Part shown: positions 17,745 through 26,164 of the stretch, piece after piece
How the letters are laid out: every line of letters begins with the position of its first letter
How positions within the stretch are numbered: position 1 is the stretch's first letter
NCBI GenBank assembly: GCA_963674835.2
Contig: CAXXKC010000003.1
Coordinates: 372,001 to 436,000 of the forward strand
Length of the DNA: 64,000 nt
Origin: G963674835 sp963674835
Lineage (GTDB): Bacteria; Planctomycetota; Planctomycetia; Pirellulales; Thermoguttaceae
Reading direction: 5' to 3'
Notes under the pieces: generated by a model
Seen by the model: the letters and a program-made list of their open reading frames with translations, nothing else
The model's database searches: none
Told to the model about the DNA's origin: nothing
Program-made: the position numbers and the translations under genes

Positions 17745-19817
17745 ATGCGGCTTCTCGGTCTCATGCTGACGATGTCACTGGCGACAACGGCCGTTGGAAA
17801 CGACCAGGTGTACGATGTCGTCGTTTACGGCGGAACTTCCAGTGGCGTGGTGGCCGCGGTGCAGGCGGCGCGGATGGGCAAGACCGCGGTGCTGATCGAA
17901 CCGGGCAAACACTTGGGCGGACTCACCTCCGGCGGCTTGGGAGCGACCGACATCGGCAACAAGGCAGCCATCGGCGGGCTGGCGAGGGATTTCTACCGGC
18001 AGGCCTTCAATCACTATCAGCGGCCGGAGAGTTGGAAGTACCAAACTCGCGAACAGTACCTCACCCAGAAACGCGGGCGCTCGATCGACAAAGACACGAT
18101 GTGGGGCTTCGAGCCGCACGTGGCCGAGGCGATCTACGAGACGATGGTCCATGAGGCGGGCGTGCCGGTGGTCCGCGGCGAGCGGCTGGATCTGAAAAGC
18201 GGCGTTCGCAAGTCGGGCACGCGAATTGCGGCCATCGTGATGGAATCGGGTAAGACGTTTGCGGGCCGGATGTTCATCGACGCCACGTACGAGGGCGATC
18301 TGATGGCCAAGGCCGGCGTGTCGTACACCGTGGGACGCGAGGCGAACCGGCAGTATGACGAAACGCTCAACGGCGTTCAAACGCAACGGGGCATCTATCA
18401 TCAGTTCATCAAGGCGGTCGATCCGTATGTGCATCCGGGCGATCCGTCGAGCGGAGTGCTGCCGGGCGTGCACGCCGGCTCGCCGGGCAAAGAGGGAGAA
18501 GGTGACCGGCGCGTGCAGGCATACTGCTTCCGCATGTGCACGACCGACGCGGCCGAGAATCGCGTGGCCTGGCCGAAGCCGGAGGGCTACGACCCGCTGC
18601 GATACGAGTTGCTGCTGCGCAACTGCGAAGCGGGCGACCCGCGTGTGCCCTGGTCGCCGTCGGCCATGCCGAATCGGAAGACCGACACGAACAACAACTT
18701 CGCCATTTCGACCGACAACTTGGGAATGAACTACGACTATCCCGACGGCGACTATGCGACGCGCGAGCGGATCTTTCGCGAGCACGTGGACTATCAGAAG
18801 GGGCTGATGTGGACGCTGGCCAACAGCCCTCGCGTGCCGGAGCCGATTCGCAAGCAGTTTCAGACATGGGGCTTGGCGAAGGATGAGTTCGTCGACAACG
18901 GCAACTGGCCGCACCAGCTCTATGTGCGCGAGGCCCGGCGGATGGTGGGCAAGTGCGTGATGACCGAGCACAACTGCCGCTGGACGAAGGTCGCGCAGGA
19001 CCCGGTCGGACTGGCCGCCTACGGGATGGACTCGCACCACACGCAACGCTACGTCGACAGTGAAGGACACGCTCGCAACGAGGGCGACGTGCAGGTGGGT
19101 GTGGCGGGACCGTATCCGATCAGTTATCGTTCGATCGTTCCCAAGGCAACCGAGTGCGGGAACCTGCTGGTGCCCGTGTGTCTGTCGGCAACGCATATCG
19201 CCTACGGTTCCATCCGCATGGAGCCGGTCTTCATGATCCTGGGCCAGTCGGCAGCTACCGCGGCCGTCCAGGCTATCGACAGCGACCGCGATGTGCAGGC
19301 CATCGATTACGCCCAGTTGCGCAAGCGGCTGGAAGCCGACGGGCAGGTCCTCGTATGGACGGGCCCCAAGCGTCATGCGGCCGCCTCCTTGGACCCGCAG
19401 AAGCTGGGCGGAATCGTTGTGGACGACAGCCAGGCGAAGCTCGTGGGCACGTGGGTGGGAAGCACTTCGATCGGGCCGTTCGTCGGATCGGGCTACCGGC
19501 ACGACGAAGCGGATGGAAAGGGGACCAAGATGGCCCGATTCGAGGCCACCATGCCGCGCACGGGACGATACGAGGTGCGGCTGGCGTACACGGCGTCGGG
19601 CAATCGGGCGTGGAACGTGCCCGTGGTGGTTCAATCGGCCGAAGGCATGGCGCAAGTGGTGGTGAATCAGCGTAAGGCGCCGGACGTGGAACACGCGTTT
19701 GTCGTGCTGGGAACGTATCGCTTCGAAGCGGGCCAGTCGGCGCAGGTGATCGTTTCGAACGAGGGCACAAAAGGGCATGTGGTCGTTGACGCGGTGCAGT
19801 GGCTTCCCGAACCGTGA
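17745..19817 (+). CDS. Exported FAD-dependent oxidoreductase with C-terminal golvesin-like domain
   Basis: A 690-residue protein. The ATG at 17745 follows GGAGG at about 8 bases and begins a short signal peptide (MRLLGLMLTMSLATTAVG). A Rossmann FAD site follows at once: YDVVVYGGTSSGVVAAVQAA, then LIEPGKHLGGLTSGGLGATD, the pattern of the large FAD_oxidored family common in Planctomycetes. The C-terminal about 140 residues (from IVVDDSQAKLVGTWVGS to VVVDAVQWLP) match the golvesin/xanthan-lyase carbohydrate-binding-like domain. The substrate is probably a sugar or polysaccharide derivative outside the cytoplasm; this is inferred from the domain pair. Confidence 0.87.
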   Translation: MRLLGLMLTMSLATTAVGNDQVYDVVVYGGTSSGVVAAVQAARMGKTAVLIEPGKHLGGLTSGGLGATDIGNKAAIGGLARDFYRQAFNHYQRPESWKYQTREQYLTQKRGRSIDKDTMWGFEPHVAEAIYETMVHEAGVPVVRGERLDLKSGVRKSGTRIAAIVMESGKTFAGRMFIDATYEGDLMAKAGVSYTVGREANRQYDETLNGVQTQRGIYHQFIKAVDPYVHPGDPSSGVLPGVHAGSPGKEGEGDRRVQAYCFRMCTTDAAENRVAWPKPEGYDPLRYELLLRNCEAGDPRVPWSPSAMPNRKTDTNNNFAISTDNLGMNYDYPDGDYATRERIFREHVDYQKGLMWTLANSPRVPEPIRKQFQTWGLAKDEFVDNGNWPHQLYVREARRMVGKCVMTEHNCRWTKVAQDPVGLAAYGMDSHHTQRYVDSEGHARNEGDVQVGVAGPYPISYRSIVPKATECGNLLVPVCLSATHIAYGSIRMEPVFMILGQSAATAAVQAIDSDRDVQAIDYAQLRKRLEADGQVLVWTGPKRHAAASLDPQKLGGIVVDDSQAKLVGTWVGSTSIGPFVGSGYRHDEADGKGTKMARFEATMPRTGRYEVRLAYTASGNRAWNVPVVVQSAEGMAQVVVNQRKAPDVEHAFVVLGTYRFEAGQSAQVIVSNEGTKGHVVVDAVQWLPEP

Positions 19818-20091
19818 GCCCGTTGCGGACCCTCAGCAAAAACCTTACCACTACAAGGTAGTGCCCTCATCCACGGGCCGTACGTCCGGCCTCTCGCCCC
19901 CTAGTTGGGCGCTGCAAGGACTTGAAGTGCGCGGTAGAATCGGCCGAATGGAGCACTCGCCCCAAGACGTGCCACGTGCCATGGGCGATGGGCTGGTGCA
20001 TGTGCGGTCGAACCCATGCAACTCGGCGGAAGGCACCAGGGACGGGTATGGTGGTGAGCCTGCCGATCGGGCAATACGACAGGGCAGCGTC

Positions 20092-22641
20092 ATGAGCGAG
20101 GAGAAGCGGAACAGAGGCCGGGAGCGATCCGCCCCCGCCCCACCGGGTGCTTCCTCGTCGTCCGCTTACGAGAGGCTGCTATCGCAGACGAAGCGGACGG
20201 AGGAGATCCTCGCCAGCGAACGTTACGCTCGAACCATCCTCAATCAGACCTTGGATGCGATCGTCGTGTACGACGCCCAGGGCCAGCTCACCTTTGCCAA
20301 CGCAGCGGCACGGAAACTGGCGCGGTTCGATGGGTGCGAAGCAAACGTCGGTTTTGTTTCCGGGATCTGGGGGAAGCGCTACCAACTCGACGGGCACCCG
20401 ATTCCGAGGGAGGAAACATGGTTGGCCCGCGCGCTGCGGGGCGAAACGACGCTCGGGCGCGAGGTGCGCATGGTTCGCGGCGACGGCGCCCATTACTATG
20501 TTCTGATCAATGGGAGCCCACTTCGGGATTCTGAAGGGAAAATCATCGGCGCTGTCGGCACGCTGGCCGATATCACGGCTCGCAAGGAGATGGAGAAAGA
20601 GCTGCTGGGCGCGAAGCAGGCGGCGGACGCGGCCAACGCGGCGAAAAGCCAGTTCCTGGCCAACATGAGCCACGAGTTGCGGACACCTATGAATGCGATC
20701 GTCGGCATGACCGATTTGGCCATTGCCGAGACGACCTCGCCGACGGTGCGCGATTATCTGGAGACAGCCCGCGAGTCGGCTGGTTTCCTGCTGGAGCTTC
20801 TGGACCAAGTGCTGGATTTCTCCCGGATTGAGGCGGGGCGATTCGAACTGGAATGTTCGCCTCTCCGGCTCCGCCGGACGGTACAGCAGGTGGTGAAGGC
20901 GCTGGCAATCCGCGCTCAGGAAAAGGGTCTGGAACTGATCTACGAGGTACCCGACGAGGTGCCCGACGCGCTGCTGGGCGATTCGCTGCGATTGCGGCAG
21001 GTGCTGACGAACCTGATCGGCAACGCGATCAAGTTTACGAGCAAGGGTGAGATTGTGCTTCGAGTGGCTGTTGCCCAAGCATCCGCCGGTGAAAAGGCAT
21101 CCACGGGCCCCGCGGGAGAACTTCCGATTCGTGCCGAGGATGGCAGCACAACGGTGACGCTGAGGTTCTCGGTCAGCGACACGGGAATCGGCATCGCGCC
21201 GGAGCAGCAAGAGAAGGTCTTCGCGCCGTTCACGCAGGCCGACGCATCCACCACTCGCCACTACGGTGGCTCCGGACTGGGACTGGCCATCTGTTCGAGT
21301 CTCATTGGCTTGATGGGAGGGAAGATCGAGATTGAAAGCCGGCAAGGGCAGGGGAGCACCTTCTCCTTCACGGTCCGGCTGGATGTGAGTCGAGAGGCGG
21401 AGGACGAAGAAGCCACGTTGGATTGGACGGCGTTGCAAGACGTGCCCGTCCTGGTCGTGACCGACAATGCTACGAACCGGCGAATCTTGGAGCATTTGCT
21501 GGCCGGTTGGGCAATGAAGCCCGAGACGGCCGTGGACGTGCCCAGCGCGCTGGCCAAACTGCATGAGGCCGTGGCGTCGGAGCAGCCGTTTCGGCTCGTG
21601 TTGGCCGAGGCGCGGTTGCCGGGAATCGACGGATACACCTTGGCGGGGTGGCTGGCGAATCAGCCCCACTTAGCGGAGCGCATCATTCTCATGGTGTCGG
21701 CGACGCAAGAGCGGGAATGTCCGCAAGGTTGCCGTGAGGTGGGGGCGTTGTCGCTGAAAAAGCCCGTCTCGCAGTCGGAGTTGCTCAGCGCGATCGCCAA
21801 GGCGCTGGGCATTCCTGCCGGGGCATGTGAGACCGCCGATGACGATATCGGCCGGAAGCCGCCGGCCCGAACGTTGCGGGTGCTTTTGGCGGAAGATACC
21901 CCGGCGAACCAGAAGGTCGTACTCTACGTGCTCGGCAGGCGAGGCCATGACGTGACCGTCGCGCAGAACGGCCAAGAGGCGCTGGATCGGCTGGAGCGAG
22001 GGGACTATGACGTCGTGCTAATGGACGTGCAAATGCCGCTGATGGACGGATTCCAGGCCACGGCAGCCATTCGCAAGCTGGCCGAGCCGAAGTCGCGCAC
22101 TCCGATCATCGCCATGACAGCGCATGCCTTGAAAGGAGATGAGCAACGGTGTCTGGACGCGGGCATGGACGCCTATTTGGCGAAACCGATTTTGGGTAAG
22201 GAACTGGTTTCGGCCGTGGAACGGTGGGGCAACCCCGGTGCCGAAACGCCATCGAATGAGAATCCTGACAGGCCATCGGCCGAGGCGTCTCCGCACAAGA
22301 TCTTCGTGCTCGATAAGGCCGTGCGGCAGTGTTTTGGCAACTACCGACTGTTCCAGGACATGGTCGAGTGCTTCTTCCAGGAGTCGCCGCCGCTATTGGA
22401 GCAGATGTCGCAGACATTGCTCTTGGGGCAGGTCAACGAGACTGGCCGCTTGGCCCATCGGCTCAAGAACACGGTGGCTTACTTGGGGGCGGCGCCCGCG
22501 ATGAACGCCATCGACCAATTGGAGGCAGCAGTCCGGGCTGGCGAGGCGACCGCGGCGACCGGCGCGTTGGGGCAGTTGAACGAGCACTGCCAGATCTTGC
22601 ACGAGGTTCTGAGTTCTCACCGCGGAAAGCCTGAGAACTAA
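20092..22641 (+). CDS. Hybrid sensor histidine kinase (PAS-HisKA-HATPase-REC-REC-HPt)
   Basis: An 849-residue signalling protein without membrane segments. Domains: PAS about 45-165; HisKA with the H-box MSHELRTP, His194; HATPase about 295-435 with NLIGNAIKF, DTGIGIAP and GGSGLGLAI; a first receiver about 452-576; a second receiver about 596-713 with phospho-acceptor Asp645 in LMDVQMP; and an HPt domain about 740-845 with His789 in LAHRLKNT. The first receiver has LAEARLPG, with Glu506 where the acceptor Asp should be, so it cannot be phosphorylated normally. All parts of a phosphorelay are thus in one chain except the output regulator, which is not nearby. The ATG at 20092 has only a weak ribosome site; an ATG at 19948 is an alternative. 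Confidence 0.93.
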   Translation: MSEEKRNRGRERSAPAPPGASSSSAYERLLSQTKRTEEILASERYARTILNQTLDAIVVYDAQGQLTFANAAARKLARFDGCEANVGFVSGIWGKRYQLDGHPIPREETWLARALRGETTLGREVRMVRGDGAHYYVLINGSPLRDSEGKIIGAVGTLADITARKEMEKELLGAKQAADAANAAKSQFLANMSHELRTPMNAIVGMTDLAIAETTSPTVRDYLETARESAGFLLELLDQVLDFSRIEAGRFELECSPLRLRRTVQQVVKALAIRAQEKGLELIYEVPDEVPDALLGDSLRLRQVLTNLIGNAIKFTSKGEIVLRVAVAQASAGEKASTGPAGELPIRAEDGSTTVTLRFSVSDTGIGIAPEQQEKVFAPFTQADASTTRHYGGSGLGLAICSSLIGLMGGKIEIESRQGQGSTFSFTVRLDVSREAEDEEATLDWTALQDVPVLVVTDNATNRRILEHLLAGWAMKPETAVDVPSALAKLHEAVASEQPFRLVLAEARLPGIDGYTLAGWLANQPHLAERIILMVSATQERECPQGCREVGALSLKKPVSQSELLSAIAKALGIPAGACETADDDIGRKPPARTLRVLLAEDTPANQKVVLYVLGRRGHDVTVAQNGQEALDRLERGDYDVVLMDVQMPLMDGFQATAAIRKLAEPKSRTPIIAMTAHALKGDEQRCLDAGMDAYLAKPILGKELVSAVERWGNPGAETPSNENPDRPSAEASPHKIFVLDKAVRQCFGNYRLFQDMVECFFQESPPLLEQMSQTLLLGQVNETGRLAHRLKNTVAYLGAAPAMNAIDQLEAAVRAGEATAATGALGQLNEHCQILHEVLSSHRGKPEN

Positions 22642-23150
22642 GCCAGGCTGGGTGCCCTGCTTCGGTCGCAGCCGTCCAGGCCGGAAAACCGGTCGGCGGG
22701 CGAGAATCAGCACATTGGCACATCGGCCACGGCTAATAAGCTACTCCGCCCGCGGTATTTGCGGAAAAAGCGCAAGAAAATCGGTCCAGCTTCTTGACAG
22801 TTCGCGATTTTTTTAGCAATTTATGGTTACGGTTGGTGTGCTGCAAACGGCCATCGCCTCGATTCCTGAGGAACACGGCCCGATACGGTTGAGGCAAGGC
22901 ACATCGACAGCTCTTTCCGGAACACAAGCAAATTCTGCGCACTATCACCACGAGGGCACGGAGGGCACGGAGACCGAGGGTGATCTAGACTCTGCGACGG
23001 GCCATGCAAGCAGGGCCGCGTCCATCATCAACTTGTCCATCATCCTCCGTGTCCTCCGTGCTCTCGTGGTTTCTGCTGTTGCCCGTCGGGTTTTCTAGGC
23101 CGCGTTCGGGAGTTTTGTCGCCCGGGGTCGTAAGGCCGCCGGCTCCATGT
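22642..23150. other. Spacer holding an inverted-repeat element
   Basis: About 500 bases between convergent genes. An AT-rich patch lies at about 22780-22830, and a 124-bp element with 26-bp inverted ends lies at 22947-23070. A frame open across 22823-23098 simply crosses the element and is not a credible gene. Confidence 0.5.
22947..23070. repeat. ORF-less inverted-repeat element (CACGGAG family)
   Basis: The left end (22947-22972) and the complement of the right end (23045-23070) match at 24 of 26 positions; both contain the words ACCACGAG and CACGGAG. Only 72 bases lie between, with no open frame. The same terminal sequence borders the GxxExxY gene at 28588-29102, so this looks like a non-autonomous or decayed relative, similar in form to a MITE. 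Confidence 0.7.
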
Positions 23151-24158
23151 TCATATCTGGCGGACGCGGACTAATTGCTTACCGATGTTCTCGCCGTGGA
23201 ATAGGCCGATGAACGCTTTGGGGGCGTTTTCCAGGCCATCGGTGATCGTTTCGCGGTACTTGAGCTTGCCTTCGCCAATCCACTGAGCCATCTGGCGAAT
23301 GCCTTCGGAGTAACGATTGGCGAAGTCGAACACGAGGAAGCCTTCGGCGCGGGCGCGCTTGACGATCAGATACCAGAGCAGGCGAGGTCCGACGGCCTCG
23401 TCCTTGTTGTACTGCTCGATTTGTCCGCAGACGACTACACGGGCGCCCTGGTTCAACCAAGGGAAGACGGCATCGGTCAATGGGCCACCGACGTTGTCGA
23501 AGTAGAGATCGATCCCATCGGGGCAGATCTCGCGGAGCTTGGCGGCGTAGTCGTCGGTTTGCCGGTAATTGAAGGCGGCGTCGAGGGCCAGATCCGACAG
23601 CAGGTAGTCGATCTTCTCCGGCGAACCGGCCGAGCCGGCCACTCGGCAACCCTGGATCCGTGCAATCTGGCAGACGGCCGCCCCGACGGCGCCGGCCGCG
23701 GCCGATACGAAGACGCTTTCGCCCGGTTTCGGCCGGCCGACCTCGAGCAGACCGAAGTAGGCGGTCATGCCTGGCATACCGAGAATGCCGAGGCAGGCCG
23801 ACATGGGGGCGAGGGAAACGTCGACCTTGTGCGTATCGTGCCCATCGGAGATGGCATAGTCCTGCCAGCCGAACGTGCCGGTAACGACATCGCCCACCTT
23901 GTAGCCGGCATGTCGCGATTCGAGGACTGCGCCAACCGCGCGACCGGGCACGACCTGCCCAATGCCAATGGGGTCGGCATAGGTGCGGACACCGCGCATG
24001 AGGCCCCGCAGGTAGGGATCGACCGACACGTAGTGGACCTCGACCAGGATCTGCCCATCGCGCACCTTAGGAGGATTCTGATCGACGATCTGGAAGTCGG
24101 AGAGTTCGGGAACCCCATTGGGACGCGATACCAAGGTAACCTGTCGGTTCTTCATCAT
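23151..24158 (-). CDS. NADP-dependent oxidoreductase, zinc-free MDR family (CurA / LTB4DH-like)
   Basis: A 335-residue medium-chain reductase probably reducing alpha,beta-unsaturated carbonyls with NADPH. The N-terminal GroES-like domain contains VDPYLRGLM, a signature of the 2-alkenal reductase / leukotriene B4 dehydrogenase group, and GQVVPGRAVG. The Rossmann site is VFVSAAAGAVGAAVCQIA, followed by GIDLYFDNVGG. It lacks the zinc-ligand pattern of alcohol dehydrogenases. The start at 24158 (tandem ATG codons) follows GGGAG. The C-terminus LVRVRQI is complete. It converges with the histidine kinase and has the two SDR genes upstream on the same strand, with a gap of about 220 bases. Confidence 0.9.
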   Translation of the reverse strand: MMKNRQVTLVSRPNGVPELSDFQIVDQNPPKVRDGQILVEVHYVSVDPYLRGLMRGVRTYADPIGIGQVVPGRAVGAVLESRHAGYKVGDVVTGTFGWQDYAISDGHDTHKVDVSLAPMSACLGILGMPGMTAYFGLLEVGRPKPGESVFVSAAAGAVGAAVCQIARIQGCRVAGSAGSPEKIDYLLSDLALDAAFNYRQTDDYAAKLREICPDGIDLYFDNVGGPLTDAVFPWLNQGARVVVCGQIEQYNKDEAVGPRLLWYLIVKRARAEGFLVFDFANRYSEGIRQMAQWIGEGKLKYRETITDGLENAPKAFIGLFHGENIGKQLVRVRQI

Positions 24159-24375
24159 GACCAGGGCTCCCAAGAGAGGTTAGAAGGCGGGGTCTCGCGG
24201 CGACTGAGTGCCAGCAATCGCCGATCCGGCACTCGACATCCGGCAGCAGCAAGCCTTCCCGGGAAGAAGGCGCCCTACCTGACGACGTCGGGAGGATCTC
24301 AGTGGACCTTACAAGTCTACGCAGTGCGAAGCGCCGGGCAAGAGTGAAGGCGACGTGTGGAATTCCGGCCGCAGG

Positions 24376-25122
24376 TCATGAGGAGCTGCGCCAGAGAATG
24401 GACACGTCGTCTTTCGGCCGGAAGCCGAGGATGCGAGTGGCCTTTTCGCCGATGAACTTGCCCTGCGGGCAGTCGCCGAGGATGAAGAAGGTCTCGCACT
24501 TGGACGGAAGCCGGGCCAGGTCGATTTCGAGCCCCAGGCGGAACACGTCCGCAGCATCGGACCAACTGACCATGAAGGGGACTCCGCCACGGCCCGGCTT
24601 CAGCTCCTGGCGGCTGCAGAAGTTATAGAACAGGTAGTTCTGCACGTACACGTCGTGATGCTGGGCGTAGATGCGGCTGATCTCCAATCCGAGCGATTCG
24701 GTGATCTGGTATAGTTCGGTGCCGGGCTGCGATGGTATGTCCGGCGAAATGCCGAAATCGAAGCGGTCGTAGCTCGGTCCGGCGACGGCGTTATAGGGGC
24801 CCGTTTGGATCACGCGGTGAATGCCGTGGCGTACGGCCGCCTCCATCACGTTGTAACAGCCCAACATGTTGACCCGAAACGCCAACACGGGATCGCGCCG
24901 AACGACTGCGAGATCGATGATGGCATCCATGCCCTCGGCTCCACGCAGGACCGCGTCGGCGGAGGTGACATCGAGATCGAAGAACTCGTGGGATGCGTAC
25001 TGTTGGCGGATGTCGTCGGGGGCGGGCTTGATGTCGGTGATCCGCAGGTGATGGTGCGGTGCGAGAGCTTGGACCACGTGCGGACCGAGGTAGCCGTTGG
25101 CGCCGATGAGAAGGACGTTCAT
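24376..25122 (-). CDS. SDR-fold NAD-binding protein lacking the catalytic Tyr/Lys pair
   Basis: A 248-residue extended-SDR-like protein. The glycine motif is intact: MNVLLIGANGYLGPHVVQAL. The ribosome site is excellent (AAGGAG, about 8 bases before the ATG). The region where epimerases carry YxxxK reads ELYQITESLGLEISR, without the lysine. It resembles the NAD-dependent epimerase/dehydratase family but may have lost activity or use other residues. The C-terminus keeps ATRILGFRPKDDV, as in family members. It lies 24 bases after the Tat-exported SDR gene at 25147-25953, so the two are almost certainly co-transcribed. Substrate unknown. Confidence 0.82.
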   Translation of the reverse strand: MNVLLIGANGYLGPHVVQALAPHHHLRITDIKPAPDDIRQQYASHEFFDLDVTSADAVLRGAEGMDAIIDLAVVRRDPVLAFRVNMLGCYNVMEAAVRHGIHRVIQTGPYNAVAGPSYDRFDFGISPDIPSQPGTELYQITESLGLEISRIYAQHHDVYVQNYLFYNFCSRQELKPGRGGVPFMVSWSDAADVFRLGLEIDLARLPSKCETFFILGDCPQGKFIGEKATRILGFRPKDDVSILWRSSS

Positions 25123-25146
25123 GATGGCATCTCCTTCAGTCGTAAC

Positions 25147-25953
25147 TCATCCGGCAAACTGAGGACGGAAACCGAGCACGTGGCTGGCCTTCGTGGCCGG
25201 GAAGCGGGCGTCGCGCAGATCGGAAACAATGTGGAAGACCGACCAGCCGTCGAGCCGGGGACGCTCGGCCAGAAGGGCGGCCAGCGCGAGGGAAACCGCC
25301 TGGAGGGCATCGCGTTGGTCCAGGCGCGGCAGGTTGGTCTCCGTGGCCGGTGCCTTGCCGGGTTCGACGACGTGGCCCAGCCGCAGGACACAGATGTTCA
25401 CTCCCTGATCGCGGGCGAACTGGCGGCAGGTAAACTCGCCGAGGAAGCGCGACATGGGGCCCGACGCATTGCCGGGCACCGGGCGCCAGTCCTCCGTGAC
25501 CCGAAAGGATGCGGCACAGCCGAGCATCACGTCCAGCGAGCTGAGGTAGACCACTCGCTCGACGGCCTGCCCAGCGGCGGCCTGGAGAAGGTTGTACATG
25601 CCGCGGGTACGGTCGTCGATCTGGGCGGCCGGGGAAGCACCCGGCGGCGGCTCGGCGACGTGAACGATTGCCCGGACGCCTTCGACCAGTGCGGCGGTCG
25701 CCTTGGGGTCGGAGAAATCGCACTTGGTGAAGGGAAGCTGGGTATGAACGTCTACGGGGCTGGTCAGGGCAACGCGGTACGTGTCGGCGAGGTTCGCCGC
25801 GATTGCCTGGGCCAGCGCGTGGTGAGCGGAAGTGATGAGGACGCTCGCGGTCTTATCGGGGGCATCTTGAGCAGCCGAAGCGGCTTGAGCGCGGGCCAAA
25901 GGCGCGCCGGCCAGAGCGAGGCCCGTCGTCTGGAGAAAGGTGCGGCGTTTCAT
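25147..25953 (-). CDS. Tat-exported SDR-fold protein (NAD-epimerase-like)
   Basis: A 268-residue protein. The start MKRRTFLQTTGLALAGAPLA has a twin-arginine motif and an Ala-rich cleavage region, so it should be exported folded, with any cofactor bound. The body is an SDR fold: SVLITSAHHALAQAIAANLA (a degenerate glycine loop), CDFSDPKATAALVEGVRAIVHVAEPP and VVYLSSLDVMLG. The expected YxxxK is replaced by GPMSRFLGEF. Both ends of the fold are recognisable, and the C-terminus ASHVLGFRPQF parallels the neighbour at 24376. GGAG stands about 7 bases before the ATG at 25953. The two genes probably arose by duplication; their joint role is unknown. Confidence 0.78.
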   Translation of the reverse strand: MKRRTFLQTTGLALAGAPLARAQAASAAQDAPDKTASVLITSAHHALAQAIAANLADTYRVALTSPVDVHTQLPFTKCDFSDPKATAALVEGVRAIVHVAEPPPGASPAAQIDDRTRGMYNLLQAAAGQAVERVVYLSSLDVMLGCAASFRVTEDWRPVPGNASGPMSRFLGEFTCRQFARDQGVNICVLRLGHVVEPGKAPATETNLPRLDQRDALQAVSLALAALLAERPRLDGWSVFHIVSDLRDARFPATKASHVLGFRPQFAG

Positions 25954-26066
25954 GGGGCAACTCCGCGGTTTGGGCTTGGTGGAATTCCCTTCAGCATAGC
26001 AGATTCTCGCCTTGCGTGCGCACCCGGGAAGCTGACGGCCGTTGGGCGAGTGGAGAAGAGACGATG

Positions 26067-26086
26067 AAGGCACGGAGAACACGGAG
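26067..26086. repeat. Partial CACGGAG-family repeat end
   Basis: About 20 bases (AAGGCACGGAGAACACGGAG) matching the inner part of the inverted-repeat ends at 28588 and 22947. No partner end is seen within a few hundred bases, so it is a solitary end or a relic. It lies between pheT and the Tat-exported SDR gene. Confidence 0.55.
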
Positions 26087-26164
26087 CGAGTCAAGAGAAT
26101 GGATGCGCAGCGCACCCATTCGGGTCGCCAGGGTCATTGTTCTGTTGACCGCACGTATTTCTGG

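Noticed and set aside
22794..22830. TTGACA in an AT-rich patch as a promoter
   Set aside because: No good -10 box at the right distance and no gene downstream on that strand.
22823..23098. Open frame of about 90 codons
   Set aside because: It runs through both ends of the inverted-repeat element and has no ribosome site or family match.
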